Source of the DNA: Hansschlegelia plantiphila
GTDB taxonomy: Bacteria; Pseudomonadota; Alphaproteobacteria; Rhizobiales; Methylopilaceae
Direction: 5' to 3'
Assembly: GCF_027922265.1 (NCBI RefSeq)
Contig: NZ_BSFI01000008.1
Location: forward strand, 326,001-390,000
DNA: 64,000 nucleotides
The translations under genes were made by a program, and so were the position numbers. Positions 27,624-37,133 of this stretch are shown in pieces (position 1 is the first letter of the stretch; each line of letters starts with the position of its first letter). The notes under the pieces are model-generated. The model did not search any database. It saw only the letters and a program-made list of their open reading frames with translations, and had not been told where the DNA came from.

Positions 27624-27869
27624 TCAGGCCTCGATCAGATCGAGGCGCTTCTCGATGCGTTGCAGGCGAGCGTCGAAACGGTCGAGCTTGTGCTCGAGCC
27701 GGACGATGTCCGCCCTGAGGCCGGCGTTTTCACTTCGCGTTCCGATCATCTGATCTTCCAGCGAGGCGACCCGCGCGGTAAGATCCGACACGCGATCGTC
27801 CAGCCGGTCGATCTTCTGGTCGATCTGGCGGAGAAAGCGGAGAACGAGGCTGTCGGGTTCGTCGGCCAT
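27624..27869 (-). CDS. Small coiled-coil protein between sdhA and sdhB
   Basis: 81-residue protein, almost entirely predicted coiled coil. Leucine/isoleucine/valine heptads run from about residue 9 to 78 ([19 protein letters not shown], then [20 protein letters not shown]). It has no signal peptide or membrane segment. It is in line with the operon, 7 bp after sdhA and 5 bp before sdhB. Similar short coiled-coil genes are scattered in Hyphomicrobiales, also in toxin or replicon contexts; whether this one affects complex II is unknown. Confidence 0.8.
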   Translation of the reverse strand: MADEPDSLVLRFLRQIDQKIDRLDDRVSDLTARVASLEDQMIGTRSENAGLRADIVRLEHKLDRFDARLQRIEKRLDLIEA

Positions 27870-27876
27870 GATACCC

Positions 27877-29715
27877 TCAATACACCCGCGCCTTAGGCTC
27901 GATATACTGGATGTCGTTGGTCAACGTGTAGGCGTGCACCGGGCGGTAATCGATAGAGACCCGGCGGTTGTCGGTGTCGGCCCAGGAGAGGGTGTGCTTC
28001 ATCCACTCCCTGTCGTTGCGGTCCGGGAAGTCTTCGCGGGCGTGGGCGCCGCGGCTTTCCTGGCGGTTGACCGCGCTCTCCATGGTGACGACGGCCTGTG
28101 AGATCAGGTTGTCGAACTCCATCGTCTCGATCAGGTCGGAGTTCCAGACCAGCGAGCGGTCGCTGATGCCGACATCGTCCGAGCCGGACCAGACCTCGTG
28201 GATCAGGCCCTTGCCCTCGTCCAGCACCTCGCCGGTGCGGAACACCGCGCAGTTCGACTGCATCACCTTCTGCATGGAGAGCCGGAGCTCCGCTGTCGGC
28301 GTGGCTCCGGCGGCGTTGCGGAAGTGGTCGAGACGGCCGATCGCCAGATCGGCCGCGCCCTTCGGCAGCTCGCGGTGGCTGGCGTTCGGCTCCATCGTCG
28401 CGGCGCAGCGGTCGGCGGCCGCGCGGCCGAACACCACGAGGTCGATCAGCGAGTTCGAGCCCAGCCGGTTCGCGCCGTGGACCGAGACGCAGGCCGCTTC
28501 GCCCAGCGCCATCAGACCCCGCACGACCGCGTCTGGATCGCCGTCGATCTTGGTCAGAACCTCGCCGTGAAAGTTCGTGGGTATGCCGCCCATGTTGTAG
28601 TGCACGGTCGGCAGCACCGGGATCGGCTCCTTGGTCAGGTCGACGCCCGCGAAGATGTGCGCGCTCTCGGAGATGCCCGGCAGGCGCTCATGCAGGATCT
28701 TCGGGTCCAGATGATCGAGGTGCAGGTAGATGTGGTCCTTGTTCTTGCCGACGCCGCGGCCTTCGCGGATCTCGACCGTCATGGAGCGAGAGACGACGTC
28801 GCGTGAGGCGAGGTCCTTCGCCGACGGCGCATAGCGCTCCATGAAGCGCTCGCCCTCGGAATTGGTGAGGTAGCCGCCCTCGCCGCGCGCGCCCTCGGTG
28901 ATCAGGCAACCCGCGCCATAGATCCCCGTCGGGTGGAACTGCACGAACTCCATGTCCTGCAGCGGCAGGCCGGCCCGGAGAACCATCGCGTTGCCGTCGC
29001 CGGTGCAGGTGTGGGCGGAGGTCGCGGAGAAATAGGCCCGGCCGTAGCCGCCGGTGGCGAGGATGGTCTTGTGGCTGCGGAAGCGGTGCAGCGTGCCGTC
29101 GTCCATCTTGAGGGCGATGACGCCGACGCAGGCGCCCTCCTCGTCCATCATCAGGTCGATCGCGAAATACTCGATGAAGAACTGCGCCTTGGCCTTCAGG
29201 GCCGCGCCGTAGAGCGTGTGCAGGATCGCGTGACCCGTGCGGTCGGCCGCCGCGCAGGTGCGCTGGGCGGTGCCCTTGCCGTAATGGGTCGTCATGCCGC
29301 CGAAGGGGCGCTGGTAGATTTTTCCTTCCTCGGTGCGGGAGAAAGGCACGCCCCAGTGCTCGAGCTCGTAAACCGCGGCCGGCGCGTTGCGCACGAGGTA
29401 CTCGATCGCGTCCTGGTCGCCGAGCCAGTCGGAGCCCTTGACGGTGTCGTACATATGGAAGCGCCAGTCGTCCTCGCCCATGTTGCCGAGCGCGGCCGAT
29501 ATCCCGCCCTGCGCCGCGACGGTGTGCGAGCGTGTCGGGAACACCTTGGTGATGCAGGCGGTCTTGAGGCCCGCCTCCGAGCAGCCGACGACGGCGCGCA
29601 GGCCGGCGCCGCCTGCGCCGACCACGACGACGTCGAAGGTGTGGTCCTCGAACGGATAGGCCCGGCCGTTCACGGCCGGACCTGCGCCGCCATTGGGCTT
29701 TGCGGCCGGTGGCAT
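27877..29715 (-). CDS. sdhA: Succinate dehydrogenase flavoprotein subunit
   Basis: 612-residue catalytic subunit oxidising succinate to fumarate in the TCA cycle. The dinucleotide-binding motif [10 protein letters not shown] is at about 32-41. The flavin-linking histidine is H64 in [10 protein letters not shown], and substrate-site residues are in [11 protein letters not shown] and [11 protein letters not shown]. The C-terminus KHTLSW and YIEPKARVY is canonical. sdhD ends six bases upstream. Confidence 0.98.
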   Translation of the reverse strand: MPPAAKPNGGAGPAVNGRAYPFEDHTFDVVVVGAGGAGLRAVVGCSEAGLKTACITKVFPTRSHTVAAQGGISAALGNMGEDDWRFHMYDTVKGSDWLGDQDAIEYLVRNAPAAVYELEHWGVPFSRTEEGKIYQRPFGGMTTHYGKGTAQRTCAAADRTGHAILHTLYGAALKAKAQFFIEYFAIDLMMDEEGACVGVIALKMDDGTLHRFRSHKTILATGGYGRAYFSATSAHTCTGDGNAMVLRAGLPLQDMEFVQFHPTGIYGAGCLITEGARGEGGYLTNSEGERFMERYAPSAKDLASRDVVSRSMTVEIREGRGVGKNKDHIYLHLDHLDPKILHERLPGISESAHIFAGVDLTKEPIPVLPTVHYNMGGIPTNFHGEVLTKIDGDPDAVVRGLMALGEAACVSVHGANRLGSNSLIDLVVFGRAAADRCAATMEPNASHRELPKGAADLAIGRLDHFRNAAGATPTAELRLSMQKVMQSNCAVFRTGEVLDEGKGLIHEVWSGSDDVGISDRSLVWNSDLIETMEFDNLISQAVVTMESAVNRQESRGAHAREDFPDRNDREWMKHTLSWADTDNRRVSIDYRPVHAYTLTNDIQYIEPKARVY

Positions 29716-29720
29716 GCCGT

Positions 29721-30095
29721 TCAGACTCCGAAGCTGATCTTGAGGAGCGCGAAGGCGCAGGACAGGCCGACCACGACCGCGAAGAAGGTGTTCGCCATCA
29801 GCGCGAGCAGCTTCAGCAGTTCGTCATGGACATAGTCTTCGATGATGACCTGCATGCCGATCCGCATGTGGACGACGACCGAAACCGTCAGCAGCAGCAT
29901 CGGGATCGCGATCCACGGCGCGCCGAGCATGGCGGTCGCGCCGGCGTGGCTCGAGCCCGCCAGCGCCGCGACCACGCCGACGAAGAAGATCGTCAGCGGC
30001 AGGTTCGCGACCGCCGTCATGCGCTGAAGCCAGAAATGTTCGGTGCCGGCCTTCGCCGCGCCCAGTCCGCGCACCTGGCCGAGAGGGGTCCGCAT
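29721..30095 (-). CDS. sdhD: Succinate dehydrogenase membrane anchor subunit
   Basis: 124-residue membrane anchor with three transmembrane helices (about residues 30-50, 58-80 and 100-122). The heme/quinone-site region [12 protein letters not shown] carries the expected His and Asp. The N-terminus [25 protein letters not shown] is typical of alphaproteobacterial SdhD. It lies between sdhC and sdhA in the operon. Confidence 0.95.
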   Translation of the reverse strand: MRTPLGQVRGLGAAKAGTEHFWLQRMTAVANLPLTIFFVGVVAALAGSSHAGATAMLGAPWIAIPMLLLTVSVVVHMRIGMQVIIEDYVHDELLKLLALMANTFFAVVVGLSCAFALLKISFGV

Positions 30096-30110
30096 CGCTT
30101 GTTCTCTCCC

Positions 30111-30521
30111 TCAGGCCGCGCCGCGCAGCAGATAGCCGACGATCCAGACCAGCACGGTCAGCACGACCGATCCGCCGAGCGTCGCCCGATAGAGGAGCTC
30201 GCGCTCGCGGGGCTCGAAACCCCGACCGGTGTCCCACATCAGGTGGCGCACCCCTCCGAGGGCATGGTGGATCAGCGTCCAGGTGTAGAGGAACAGCACG
30301 ACCTGACCGATGAGCGAGCCGTAGACCGCCTGCGCCGAGGCGAACGCCGAAGGGCCCGAGGCGGCGGCGACGAGCCAGATGGCGACCAGCGCCGTGCCGA
30401 AATAGAGCCCAGCCCCCGTGATGCGATGCACGATCGACATCATCATCGACAGCATCGGCCGGTAGATCTGCAGATGAGGAGAGAGCGGCCGGGCTGACGA
30501 GGCGGCTTTCGGGGAGTCCAT
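30111..30521 (-). CDS. sdhC: Succinate dehydrogenase cytochrome b556 subunit
   Basis: 136-residue membrane subunit with three helices. RPLSPHLQIYRP and MSIVHRITG (quinone-site Ser/Arg) open the domain, and HHALGGVRHLMWD contains the heme-ligand histidine. The ATG at 30521 was chosen because the family domain starts a few residues later; the frame extends upstream with non-protein-like sequence. It is first in the sdh operon and divergent from a TetR gene across 281 bp that holds both promoters. Confidence 0.95.
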   Translation of the reverse strand: MDSPKAASSARPLSPHLQIYRPMLSMMMSIVHRITGAGLYFGTALVAIWLVAAASGPSAFASAQAVYGSLIGQVVLFLYTWTLIHHALGGVRHLMWDTGRGFEPRERELLYRATLGGSVVLTVLVWIVGYLLRGAA

Positions 30522-30802
30522 GGTTTGGACCTTTTCGAAGTTCGCGACAGGAACTAGCGGATGGTGCGGCGCCGCGCAACGCCGCGGGCCGCAGAGCCGC
30601 CGCCCGTCTTTGGTAGCAGCTTCGAACGCGTCCGGCTGCATGGAGACGATCGTCCATTCGGACAGCGCGCGGTCGGCGGACCGCATATGCGACATTTCGT
30701 CGCTACGCATCCTCCCTAACTGTTCCGTCGTTCGGGTTTGCTGCGATCGTGCCCTGTCCTGTTCACCTTCTTGGCGCGGGACCCTTGGGGAGAACAGGCG
30801 CC

Positions 30803-31528
30803 ATGCCATCGATCGTTGAGCCGATTGACGTGGCGGCTCGCCGGAGGGCGCCGCGCCTCGCAGGCGACGCCCGCCGCCAGCAGATCGTTCAGGCGGCTTG
30901 TCGCTTCTTCGCCGACAACGGTTTCAGCGGCCCGACGCGCGACCTCGCCGCCTCGATCGGCGTGACCCAGGCGCTGCTCTATCGCTATTTCGACAGCAAG
31001 ACCGCGCTCATCGAAGCGGTGTTCGCCGAGGTCTTCCGCAATCATTGGAGCGTCGGGGCGCTTGAAGGGTTTCGGGCTTCCGCCGGCGAGCCGATGGCCG
31101 AGCGCGTCGCCTCCGTGTATGCGCGGATGTTGCCGCAAATGAGCTGCACGGCGACGCGGTTGTTCTTCCGCGCCGGCCTCGATTCCTATTCCGAGCCGAT
31201 CTACCACGGCTCGATGCGCAACTGGCCGGTCTGGACGGCGATGCTTGAGAACTGGCGCTGCGAAGAGGGCCTGCCGCCCCTCGCCGGCAAACCTCTGATG
31301 GAAGGCGAACGCACGCTGATGCTCGCCCTGCACCACGCCATGGTCACGATCCGCGTCCGCGAATACATTTTCCATACCCCCCGTACGCTGGACGACGCCG
31401 ACGACATCGCGCAGGTCGCGGAAACCTACGACGCGGGAATCCGCGCGGTGCTGAGGCGACTGCACGCCGGGCAGGCGAGCGCCGGTCGGATCGCCTTCGC
31501 CGGCGAGGTCCAGGAAGCCGCCGCCTGA
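30803..31528 (+). CDS. TetR/AcrR family transcriptional regulator
   Basis: 241-residue regulator. The N-terminal HTH is RRQQIVQAACRFFADNGFSG, then TRDLAASIGVTQALLYRYFDSK (about residues 25-70), followed by a helical ligand-binding domain of about 160 residues with no recognisable ligand class. It is divergent from sdhC and convergent with the mesaconyl-CoA hydratase gene, 21 bp away at their 3' ends. GGGGAGA lies about 12 bases before the ATG. Regulation of sdh or of the hydratase is possible but not shown. Confidence 0.88.
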   Translation: MPSIVEPIDVAARRRAPRLAGDARRQQIVQAACRFFADNGFSGPTRDLAASIGVTQALLYRYFDSKTALIEAVFAEVFRNHWSVGALEGFRASAGEPMAERVASVYARMLPQMSCTATRLFFRAGLDSYSEPIYHGSMRNWPVWTAMLENWRCEEGLPPLAGKPLMEGERTLMLALHHAMVTIRVREYIFHTPRTLDDADDIAQVAETYDAGIRAVLRRLHAGQASAGRIAFAGEVQEAAA

Positions 31529-31549
31529 TCTTCGCCGAATGCGCGTAAC

Positions 31550-32593
31550 CTAGCGCGGGACCAGCAGCCAGAGATCAAGATCCAGCACGACCGCCGGATG
31601 ATCCTTGCCGTCCTCTCCGAGGCGCGGGAAGTCCGCAGCCGAAAAATCCTTCAGCCCGGTGATCCGGACGCGCAGCGCGCCGACGTCGTCGCGACCTGGC
31701 AACGCCTGTTTGTCCACGATCTCGGACCATGCATAGAGCGTGTCTCCGGCGAAAATCGGCGCGACATGCCGGCCGGCGTTGATGCCGGCGATGTGGAACG
31801 CGTTCTCCAGCCCATTGAAGGTGAGGCCGCGGGCGAGGCTGATGACGTGGCCGCCATAGACCAGCCGGCGTCCGATCTTGCTCGACTTCTGCGCATAGCC
31901 GTCGAAATGGACGCGCGCGGTGTTCTGCCAGAGCCGGGTGGCGAGCTGATGCTCGGCCTCCTCAACCGTCATGCCGTCGACGTGGTCGATCTTCTCGCCG
32001 ACCGCGTAGTCGTCGAAGCGCCGCGCGCCGCCAGCCTCGGCGTCGTCCCAGGCTGAGGGTTGGATCCGCGGACAGGCCGCGCCCAGCTGCGAGGGATCCA
32101 CGGCCGACGGAAGCTCCGGCACGACAGCGTCCGGAACCGGCCTTCCGCCCTGCACGCGGACCAGCACCCAGCGGACATATTCGAGCACCGGCGCGCCGTC
32201 GGACCGGACGCCGCGGGTGCGGACCCAGACCACGCCCGCGTCGCCCTTCGAGGTCGGCCGCACGCCGATGACTTCCGAGGTCGAAACCAGCGTGTCGCCG
32301 GGATAGACCGCCCTGAGGAAGCGGCCATCCGCATAGCCGAGATTGGCGAAGGCGTTGAGCGAGACGTCCGGCACCGTCTTGCCGAACACCACATGGAAGG
32401 TGACGAGGTCGTCGACCGGGCTCGCCGGGTAGCCGATGCGCCGCGCGAAGGCGTCGGAGGACTGCACGACGAAGCGGTTGCCGTAGAGCGCCTGGTTGAG
32501 CGCGAGGTCACCGACCGTCACCGTACGCGGCGTCGCGTGCCTGATCACGTCGCCGACGACGAAATCCTCGAAAAACCGCCCGGCTCCCGCCAT
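31550..32593 (-). CDS. mch: Mesaconyl-CoA hydratase (beta-methylmalyl-CoA dehydratase)
   Basis: 347-residue double hot-dog (MaoC-type) enzyme of the ethylmalonyl-CoA pathway, interconverting mesaconyl-C1-CoA and beta-methylmalyl-CoA. Recalled features of the Rhodobacter/Methylobacterium enzyme are present: GRFFEDF at the N-terminus, ALQSSDAFAR-like VVQSSDAFARRIGYPA, FHVVFGKTVPD, YPGDTL, HVDGMTVEEAEHQLATRLWQN and YGGHVISLARGL. The ATG at 32593 gives the family length (about 343-350). It implies acetyl-CoA assimilation without, or alongside, the glyoxylate shunt. No other pathway gene is in the window. Confidence 0.9.
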   Translation of the reverse strand: MAGAGRFFEDFVVGDVIRHATPRTVTVGDLALNQALYGNRFVVQSSDAFARRIGYPASPVDDLVTFHVVFGKTVPDVSLNAFANLGYADGRFLRAVYPGDTLVSTSEVIGVRPTSKGDAGVVWVRTRGVRSDGAPVLEYVRWVLVRVQGGRPVPDAVVPELPSAVDPSQLGAACPRIQPSAWDDAEAGGARRFDDYAVGEKIDHVDGMTVEEAEHQLATRLWQNTARVHFDGYAQKSSKIGRRLVYGGHVISLARGLTFNGLENAFHIAGINAGRHVAPIFAGDTLYAWSEIVDKQALPGRDDVGALRVRITGLKDFSAADFPRLGEDGKDHPAVVLDLDLWLLVPR

Positions 32594-32802
32594 TCCCACG
32601 CTCCTTCGCCTTTTGTGCGGCGCCGTATTTTGCATGGCGCGACGCGCGCGGCGACCTCGACGTTCGTCGCCGGACTGCCTTTCCGGAAGGTGAAGAGGAT
32701 CGGACGATTGCCGCGTTCTGGCTTCACCCGACCTTCAAACGCGGCATGCCAGTGTCCGGTCGCGGCTGGTCACCCTGCCGCGGCAGAGAATGGGGAATTC
32801 AC

Positions 32803-33555
32803 ATGGCGCTCGGCGACGCAGCGGAACTGGCACTGGAGACGGCGTCCGGGGGCGCTCTTGTGGCGGACGCCGCAAGGCGGGCGCTCGCGCACGAACGGGC
32901 CGGCCGCTTCCGCGAAGCCTGGACGGCGTGGGAGGAGCTGCGCGCGGCCCATCCGTCGCGCTCCGACTGGAACGCGCCGCTCGCCGCGAGCTATCTGCGC
33001 TTCGCGTTCGGCTGGACCGCCGACGGCTGCGAAGGCTCGCTGCGCGAAGCCGAGGAGGCGCTGGTGCGCGGCGTCGCGATTCTCACCATCGACGTCGCGG
33101 GGAGCGCCGACGACGTCGCGCGGCTGCTGCTGATCGCCCGCGCCTGCGAGCAACGCTGCATCCTGAGGGCGTTCGGCGAGGGCTGGACGCGCGCGGCGCG
33201 CGATGCGCTGGAGGCGGGAGAGGCGCCTCCCGTGACGGGCGACCCGCGGCAGGTGTCCGCGGCGGGCGCCGCGGCCACCGTGGCGTTCGATCTCGTCGCG
33301 CTGACGGCGCCCTCGCTCGCCTCGCTCGCAGGAGAACTCGCCCAGAGCTGCCTGCGGCTCGCGACGACGCTCGACGCCGTCGGCGCCGAGGACGAGGCGC
33401 GGGAGTTGCTGATGCGCGTCGAGGCCGTCCTGCGCGGGCCGCCGGCGAAACGGTCGCGACCGAAGCTCGTCGCGATCGAAGGCGGCGCAGCGGCGGGGCC
33501 CACCACGGCGCCGCGCGCGCCTCAGCTTTCGCTGGTCACCAGTCGGACAGCTTGA
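32803..33555 (+). CDS. Hypothetical alanine-rich helical protein
   Basis: 250-residue soluble protein, no signal peptide or membrane segment. Alanine/arginine/leucine-rich helices include a TPR-like pair near residues 30-65 (AHERAGRFREAWTAWEELRAAHP). The C-terminus is a basic/proline linker (AKRSRPKLVAIEGG). I recognise no family. The ATG at 32803 is preferred over an earlier one because protein-like sequence starts there. Its 3' end overlaps the convergent DUF1737 gene by 20 bp. Confidence 0.7.
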   Translation: MALGDAAELALETASGGALVADAARRALAHERAGRFREAWTAWEELRAAHPSRSDWNAPLAASYLRFAFGWTADGCEGSLREAEEALVRGVAILTIDVAGSADDVARLLLIARACEQRCILRAFGEGWTRAARDALEAGEAPPVTGDPRQVSAAGAAATVAFDLVALTAPSLASLAGELAQSCLRLATTLDAVGAEDEARELLMRVEAVLRGPPAKRSRPKLVAIEGGAAAGPTTAPRAPQLSLVTSRTA

Positions 33556-33742
33556 TCTCGTCCGACCATTCCGCGCCGGCGACCTCTTTCACGACCGCCT
33601 GCCCGCAGATCACGGTGCCCTTGGCGGAATCGAAGGTCAGCGACGGCTGTCCGTGCAGCGCCCAGCCCGCGTTCAGCGCGGCCGAGACGCGCTTGCAGAA
33701 CGCCGCGTCGTCAGGCCCGGTGAGGAAGCGATAGAGCTTCAT
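33536..33742 (-). CDS. DUF1737 domain protein
   Basis: 68-residue protein beginning MKLYRFLTGPDDAAFCKRV, with an internal NAGWALHGQPSLTFD; both are DUF1737 hallmarks. These small proteins are common in Alphaproteobacteria and uncharacterised. It starts 4 bp after the asd stop on the same strand, so probably shares its transcript. Its last 20 bases overlap the end of the gene on the opposite strand. Confidence 0.9.
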   Translation of the reverse strand: MKLYRFLTGPDDAAFCKRVSAALNAGWALHGQPSLTFDSAKGTVICGQAVVKEVAGAEWSDEIKLSDW

Positions 33743-33746
33743 CGTC

Positions 33747-34781
33747 TCACGCCGCCTGCTTGAGCAGTCCGCGGTTGACGAGGCACTCGGCGATCTGGAC
33801 CGCGTTCAGCGCAGCGCCCTTGCGCAGGTTGTCGGAGACGATCCACATCGCAAGGCCGCTGTCGACCGTCGGATCCTCGCGGATGCGGCTGACGAAGGTC
33901 GCGAAATCGCCGACGCATTCGACCGGCGTCACGTAGCCGCCGGGCTCGCGCTTGTCGACGACGAGGATCCCCGGCGCCTCGCGCAGGATGTCGCGCGCCT
34001 CGTCGGCCGAGAGCGGACGCTCGAACTCGATGTTCACGGCCTCCGAATGGCCGACGAACACCGGCACGCGCACCGCGGTCGCCGTCAGCTTGATCTTCGG
34101 GTCGAGGATCTTCTTGGTCTCCGCGACCATCTTCCATTCCTCCTTCGTGTAGCCGTCCTCCATGAAGACGTCGATCTGAGGAATGACGTTGAACGCGATC
34201 TGCTTCGGGAACTTGCGGTTGTCGTCGCCCTCCGGGGCCTGATTGACGTAGATGCCCTTCGTCTGGTTCCAGAGCTCGTCCATAGCGTCCTTGCCGGCGC
34301 CGGAGACCGACTGGTAGGTCGACACGACGACGCGCGTGATCTTCGCGGCGTCATGGAGCGGCTTCAGCGCCACCACGAGCTGCGCGGTCGAGCAGTTGGG
34401 GTTCGCGATGATGCCCTTCTTGGCGTAACCGGCGACCGCGTCGGCGTTCACCTCCGGCACCACCAGGGGAACGTCGGGGTCCATCCGCCAGACCGAGGAG
34501 TTGTCGATCACGATCGCGCCCTGGGCCGCGATCTTCGGCGACCACTCCTTGGACACCGAGCCGCCGGCCGACATCAGGCAGATATCGGTCTTCGAGAAGT
34601 CGAACATCTCGAGCGTCTGGCACTTCAGCACGCGGTCGCCGAAGGAGACTTCCGTTCCCTGGCTGCGGCGCGAGGCGAGCGCGACGATCTCGTCGACCGG
34701 GAACTCCCGCTCCTCGAGGATGGTCAGCATCTCGCGGCCAACATTGCCCGTGGCGCCGACGACTGCGATCCGATAGCCCAT
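33747..34781 (-). CDS. asd: Aspartate-semialdehyde dehydrogenase
   Basis: 344-residue NADPH-dependent enzyme reducing aspartyl phosphate to the semialdehyde for lysine, DAP, threonine and methionine synthesis. The NADP-binding GATGNVGREML is at residues 8-18; the catalytic cysteine is in NPNCSTAQLV; the catalytic histidine is in RVPVFVGHSEAVNIEF. The ATG at 34781 has GGAG 7 bases upstream, so it is preferred to one 12 bases earlier. It supplies the DAP pathway that dapD-dapE serve elsewhere in the window. Confidence 0.97.
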   Translation of the reverse strand: MGYRIAVVGATGNVGREMLTILEEREFPVDEIVALASRRSQGTEVSFGDRVLKCQTLEMFDFSKTDICLMSAGGSVSKEWSPKIAAQGAIVIDNSSVWRMDPDVPLVVPEVNADAVAGYAKKGIIANPNCSTAQLVVALKPLHDAAKITRVVVSTYQSVSGAGKDAMDELWNQTKGIYVNQAPEGDDNRKFPKQIAFNVIPQIDVFMEDGYTKEEWKMVAETKKILDPKIKLTATAVRVPVFVGHSEAVNIEFERPLSADEARDILREAPGILVVDKREPGGYVTPVECVGDFATFVSRIREDPTVDSGLAMWIVSDNLRKGAALNAVQIAECLVNRGLLKQAA

Positions 34782-34969
34782 TTCAAACTCCATCGGCCGG
34801 CGTGGTCTTCCCGCCGGCCTCGTCAAGATCTGCGGCATGCGGCCGCGCCGTTCCAATGACCTGAAACCGAGGCGATTTCAACGCCCGCGGCGTGTTGGCC
34901 GCTATGCAACCGTTTCGACTTGCCGCACGTTTGACCGAATATGGCGATCAGGCGCCCGGAGGCTTCTCG

Positions 34970-35263
34970 ATGACCGTGTCCGTGTCCCGTTCTTTCGCGC
35001 TCGCGGCGGCGCTCGCCGTGTCGGCGTCCGTCGCGCTTCCGGCGTTGGCCGAGCCCTTCGACCCCCGGGCCCGCAACGACGGCGTCTCGATCACGATCAC
35101 CAAGCAGCCGAGCTATCTCAACACCCGCGCCACGCCGCTCGGCCCGACCACCCAGGCGAGCTACCGCACTTCGGCGATCTACCAGCCGTTCCAGCAGCAG
35201 CCGAACTCGATCAGCTTCTATCGCGGCGGGCTGCCCGGCAACTTCGAGGTGCCGGGCTTCTGA
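34970..35263 (+). CDS. Hypothetical exported protein, 97 residues
   Basis: Signal peptide (MTVSVSRSFALAAALAVSAS, cleavage near ALA-EPF), then a 70-residue mature domain rich in Ser, Thr, Asn and Gln, including the segment TTQASYRTSAIYQPFQQQPN. There are no cysteines. No family is recognised. It is divergent from asd and convergent with leuB. The start at 34970 puts the signal peptide at the N-terminus. Confidence 0.7.
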   Translation: MTVSVSRSFALAAALAVSASVALPALAEPFDPRARNDGVSITITKQPSYLNTRATPLGPTTQASYRTSAIYQPFQQQPNSISFYRGGLPGNFEVPGF

Positions 35264-35317
35264 GGCCAAACGCAGGAACGTCCTGCCGGACGTTCAAGAC
35301 GCCTCTGGTCCGCCGTC

Positions 35318-36433
35318 TCAGGCCGCAAGCAGCCCTTCGAACTTCTTCAGCACCGCGTCGCCCATCTCGGACGTGCCGACCCGGGTCATGCCATCGGTCC
35401 AGATGTCGCCGGTGCGCAGGCCGTCGTCCAGCACCGCGGCGATCGCCCTGTCCAGCACGGCTGCGACTTCGGGCTTCCCGAACGAATATTTCAGCGCCAT
35501 CGCAAGGCTTGCGATCATCGCGATCGGGTTCGCGAGGCCCTTGCCGGCGATATCCGGCGCCGAGCCATGGACGGGCTCGTAGAGCGCCTTCCGCTTGCCC
35601 GTCGCGGCATCCTCGGCGCCGAGCGAGGCCGACGGCAGCATGCCGAGCGAGCCTGTCAGCATCGAGGCGACGTCTGACAGGATGTCGCCGAACAAATTGT
35701 CCGTGACGATGACGTCGAACTGCTTCGGCGCGCGCACCAGCTGCATGCCGAGCGCGTCGGCCAGCATGTGGTCGAGCTTGACGTCCTCGTAGCCCTGCTT
35801 GTGGGTCGCGGTGACGACCTGGTTCCACAGCAGGCCCGACTTCATCACGTTGCGCTTCTCGGCGGAGGTCACGCGGCCCGAGCGGACGCGAGCCAGTTCG
35901 AAGGCGACCTTGGCGATCCGCTCGATCTCGTAGGTTTCGTAGACCTGCGTGTCGACGGCGCGCTTCTGGCCGTTTCCAAGGTCCGTGATCTCCTTCGGCG
36001 AACCGAAATAGACGCCGCCGGTGAGCTCGCGGACGATGACGATGTCGAGTCCGTCGACCAGTTCGCGCTTGAGCGCAGAGGCGTCGGCGAGCGCCGGATA
36101 GCAGATCGCGGGCCGCAGGTTCGCGAACAGCTCAAGGTCCTTGCGGAGACGAAGCAGCCCGGCCTCGGGGCGCGCGTCGTAAGCGACGCCGTCCCACTTC
36201 GGACCGCCGACCGCCCCGAACAGGATGGCGTCGGCCGCCTTCGCCTTCGCCATCGCCGCGTCCGTGATCGCAACGCCGTGGGCGTCATAGGCGGCGCCGC
36301 CGACGAGATCCTCGTCGATCTCGAAGGAAAGGATGCCCTTCTGCTCGATCAGCGCGAGCAGGCGACGCACCTCGGCCAGAACCTCGACGCCGATTCCGTC
36401 GCCGGGCAGGAGAAGGAGCTTGTTCGTCGCCAT
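35318..36433 (-). CDS. leuB: 3-isopropylmalate dehydrogenase
   Basis: 371-residue NAD-dependent oxidative decarboxylase of leucine biosynthesis. It starts with [13 protein letters not shown]; the substrate-binding REL in [14 protein letters not shown] and the metal-binding aspartates in [12 protein letters not shown] and [14 protein letters not shown] are intact. Length is typical for LeuB. The ATG at 36433 was chosen. leuA, leuC and leuD are not in the window. Confidence 0.97.
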   Translation of the reverse strand: MATNKLLLLPGDGIGVEVLAEVRRLLALIEQKGILSFEIDEDLVGGAAYDAHGVAITDAAMAKAKAADAILFGAVGGPKWDGVAYDARPEAGLLRLRKDLELFANLRPAICYPALADASALKRELVDGLDIVIVRELTGGVYFGSPKEITDLGNGQKRAVDTQVYETYEIERIAKVAFELARVRSGRVTSAEKRNVMKSGLLWNQVVTATHKQGYEDVKLDHMLADALGMQLVRAPKQFDVIVTDNLFGDILSDVASMLTGSLGMLPSASLGAEDAATGKRKALYEPVHGSAPDIAGKGLANPIAMIASLAMALKYSFGKPEVAAVLDRAIAAVLDDGLRTGDIWTDGMTRVGTSEMGDAVLKKFEGLLAA

Positions 36434-36539
36434 GGTGTCCTCGTCGATCATGCGGAAGCGAATGAGACGCGCGGGTTTTGACCGGACGGCGGCGGATTGG
36501 CAAGATCGGGGGAAGCGACTCGGAGCGTAAGGCGTCACC

Positions 36540-37127
36540 TTGGATCAACTGCCCCCCAGCCACGACGCCTATTTCCATGTCCGGATCATCATCGGGATCG
36601 TGGTGGGCCTCTCGATCTCGCGGCTGCTCACCGGGCTCGCCCGGTTCGTGCAGCATCCCTCAGGCGACAAGATCTACCCGGTCCACCTCGGCTGGGCGCT
36701 GTTCGTCTTCCTGCTCATCATCCATTTCTGGTGGTTCGAGTTCCGGCTCGCCGAGGTGCCGCAATGGTTCTTCGAGTTCTACCTGTTCGTGATTTTCTAC
36801 GCCTGCCTGCTGTTCCTCTCGAGCGCCCTGCTGTTTCCCGACAAGATGGACGAGTATGCAGGGTACCGGGACTACTTCATGTCGCGGCGCGCATGGTTCT
36901 TCGGCCTGCTCGCGCTGATCTTTCTGGTGGACCTCGCCGACACCAGCCTGAAGGGGGGCGCCTATTTCCACTCCTTCGGCCTCGAATATCCGCTCCGCAA
37001 CCTCGGATACGCAGCCGCTTTCGCGGCGGCCGCCATAATCCGGAATCCGCGATTCCACGTGGTGTTCGTCGTCGCGGCGCTCGCTTACCAGGCGAGCTGG
37101 ATCCTCAGGCTGTTCGACACGCTCTGA
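36540..37127 (+). CDS. Hypothetical multi-pass membrane protein
   Basis: 195-residue protein with about five to six hydrophobic segments, rich in Phe, Trp and Tyr ([49 protein letters not shown]). Charged loops include the conserved-looking [13 protein letters not shown]. The apparent start is TTG at 36540; no ATG precedes the first helix in frame. No known function. It is convergent with the glyoxalase gene, 6 bp away, and divergent from leuB. Confidence 0.7.
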   Translation: MDQLPPSHDAYFHVRIIIGIVVGLSISRLLTGLARFVQHPSGDKIYPVHLGWALFVFLLIIHFWWFEFRLAEVPQWFFEFYLFVIFYACLLFLSSALLFPDKMDEYAGYRDYFMSRRAWFFGLLALIFLVDLADTSLKGGAYFHSFGLEYPLRNLGYAAAFAAAAIIRNPRFHVVFVVAALAYQASWILRLFDTL

Positions 37128-37133
37128 CCGGGT

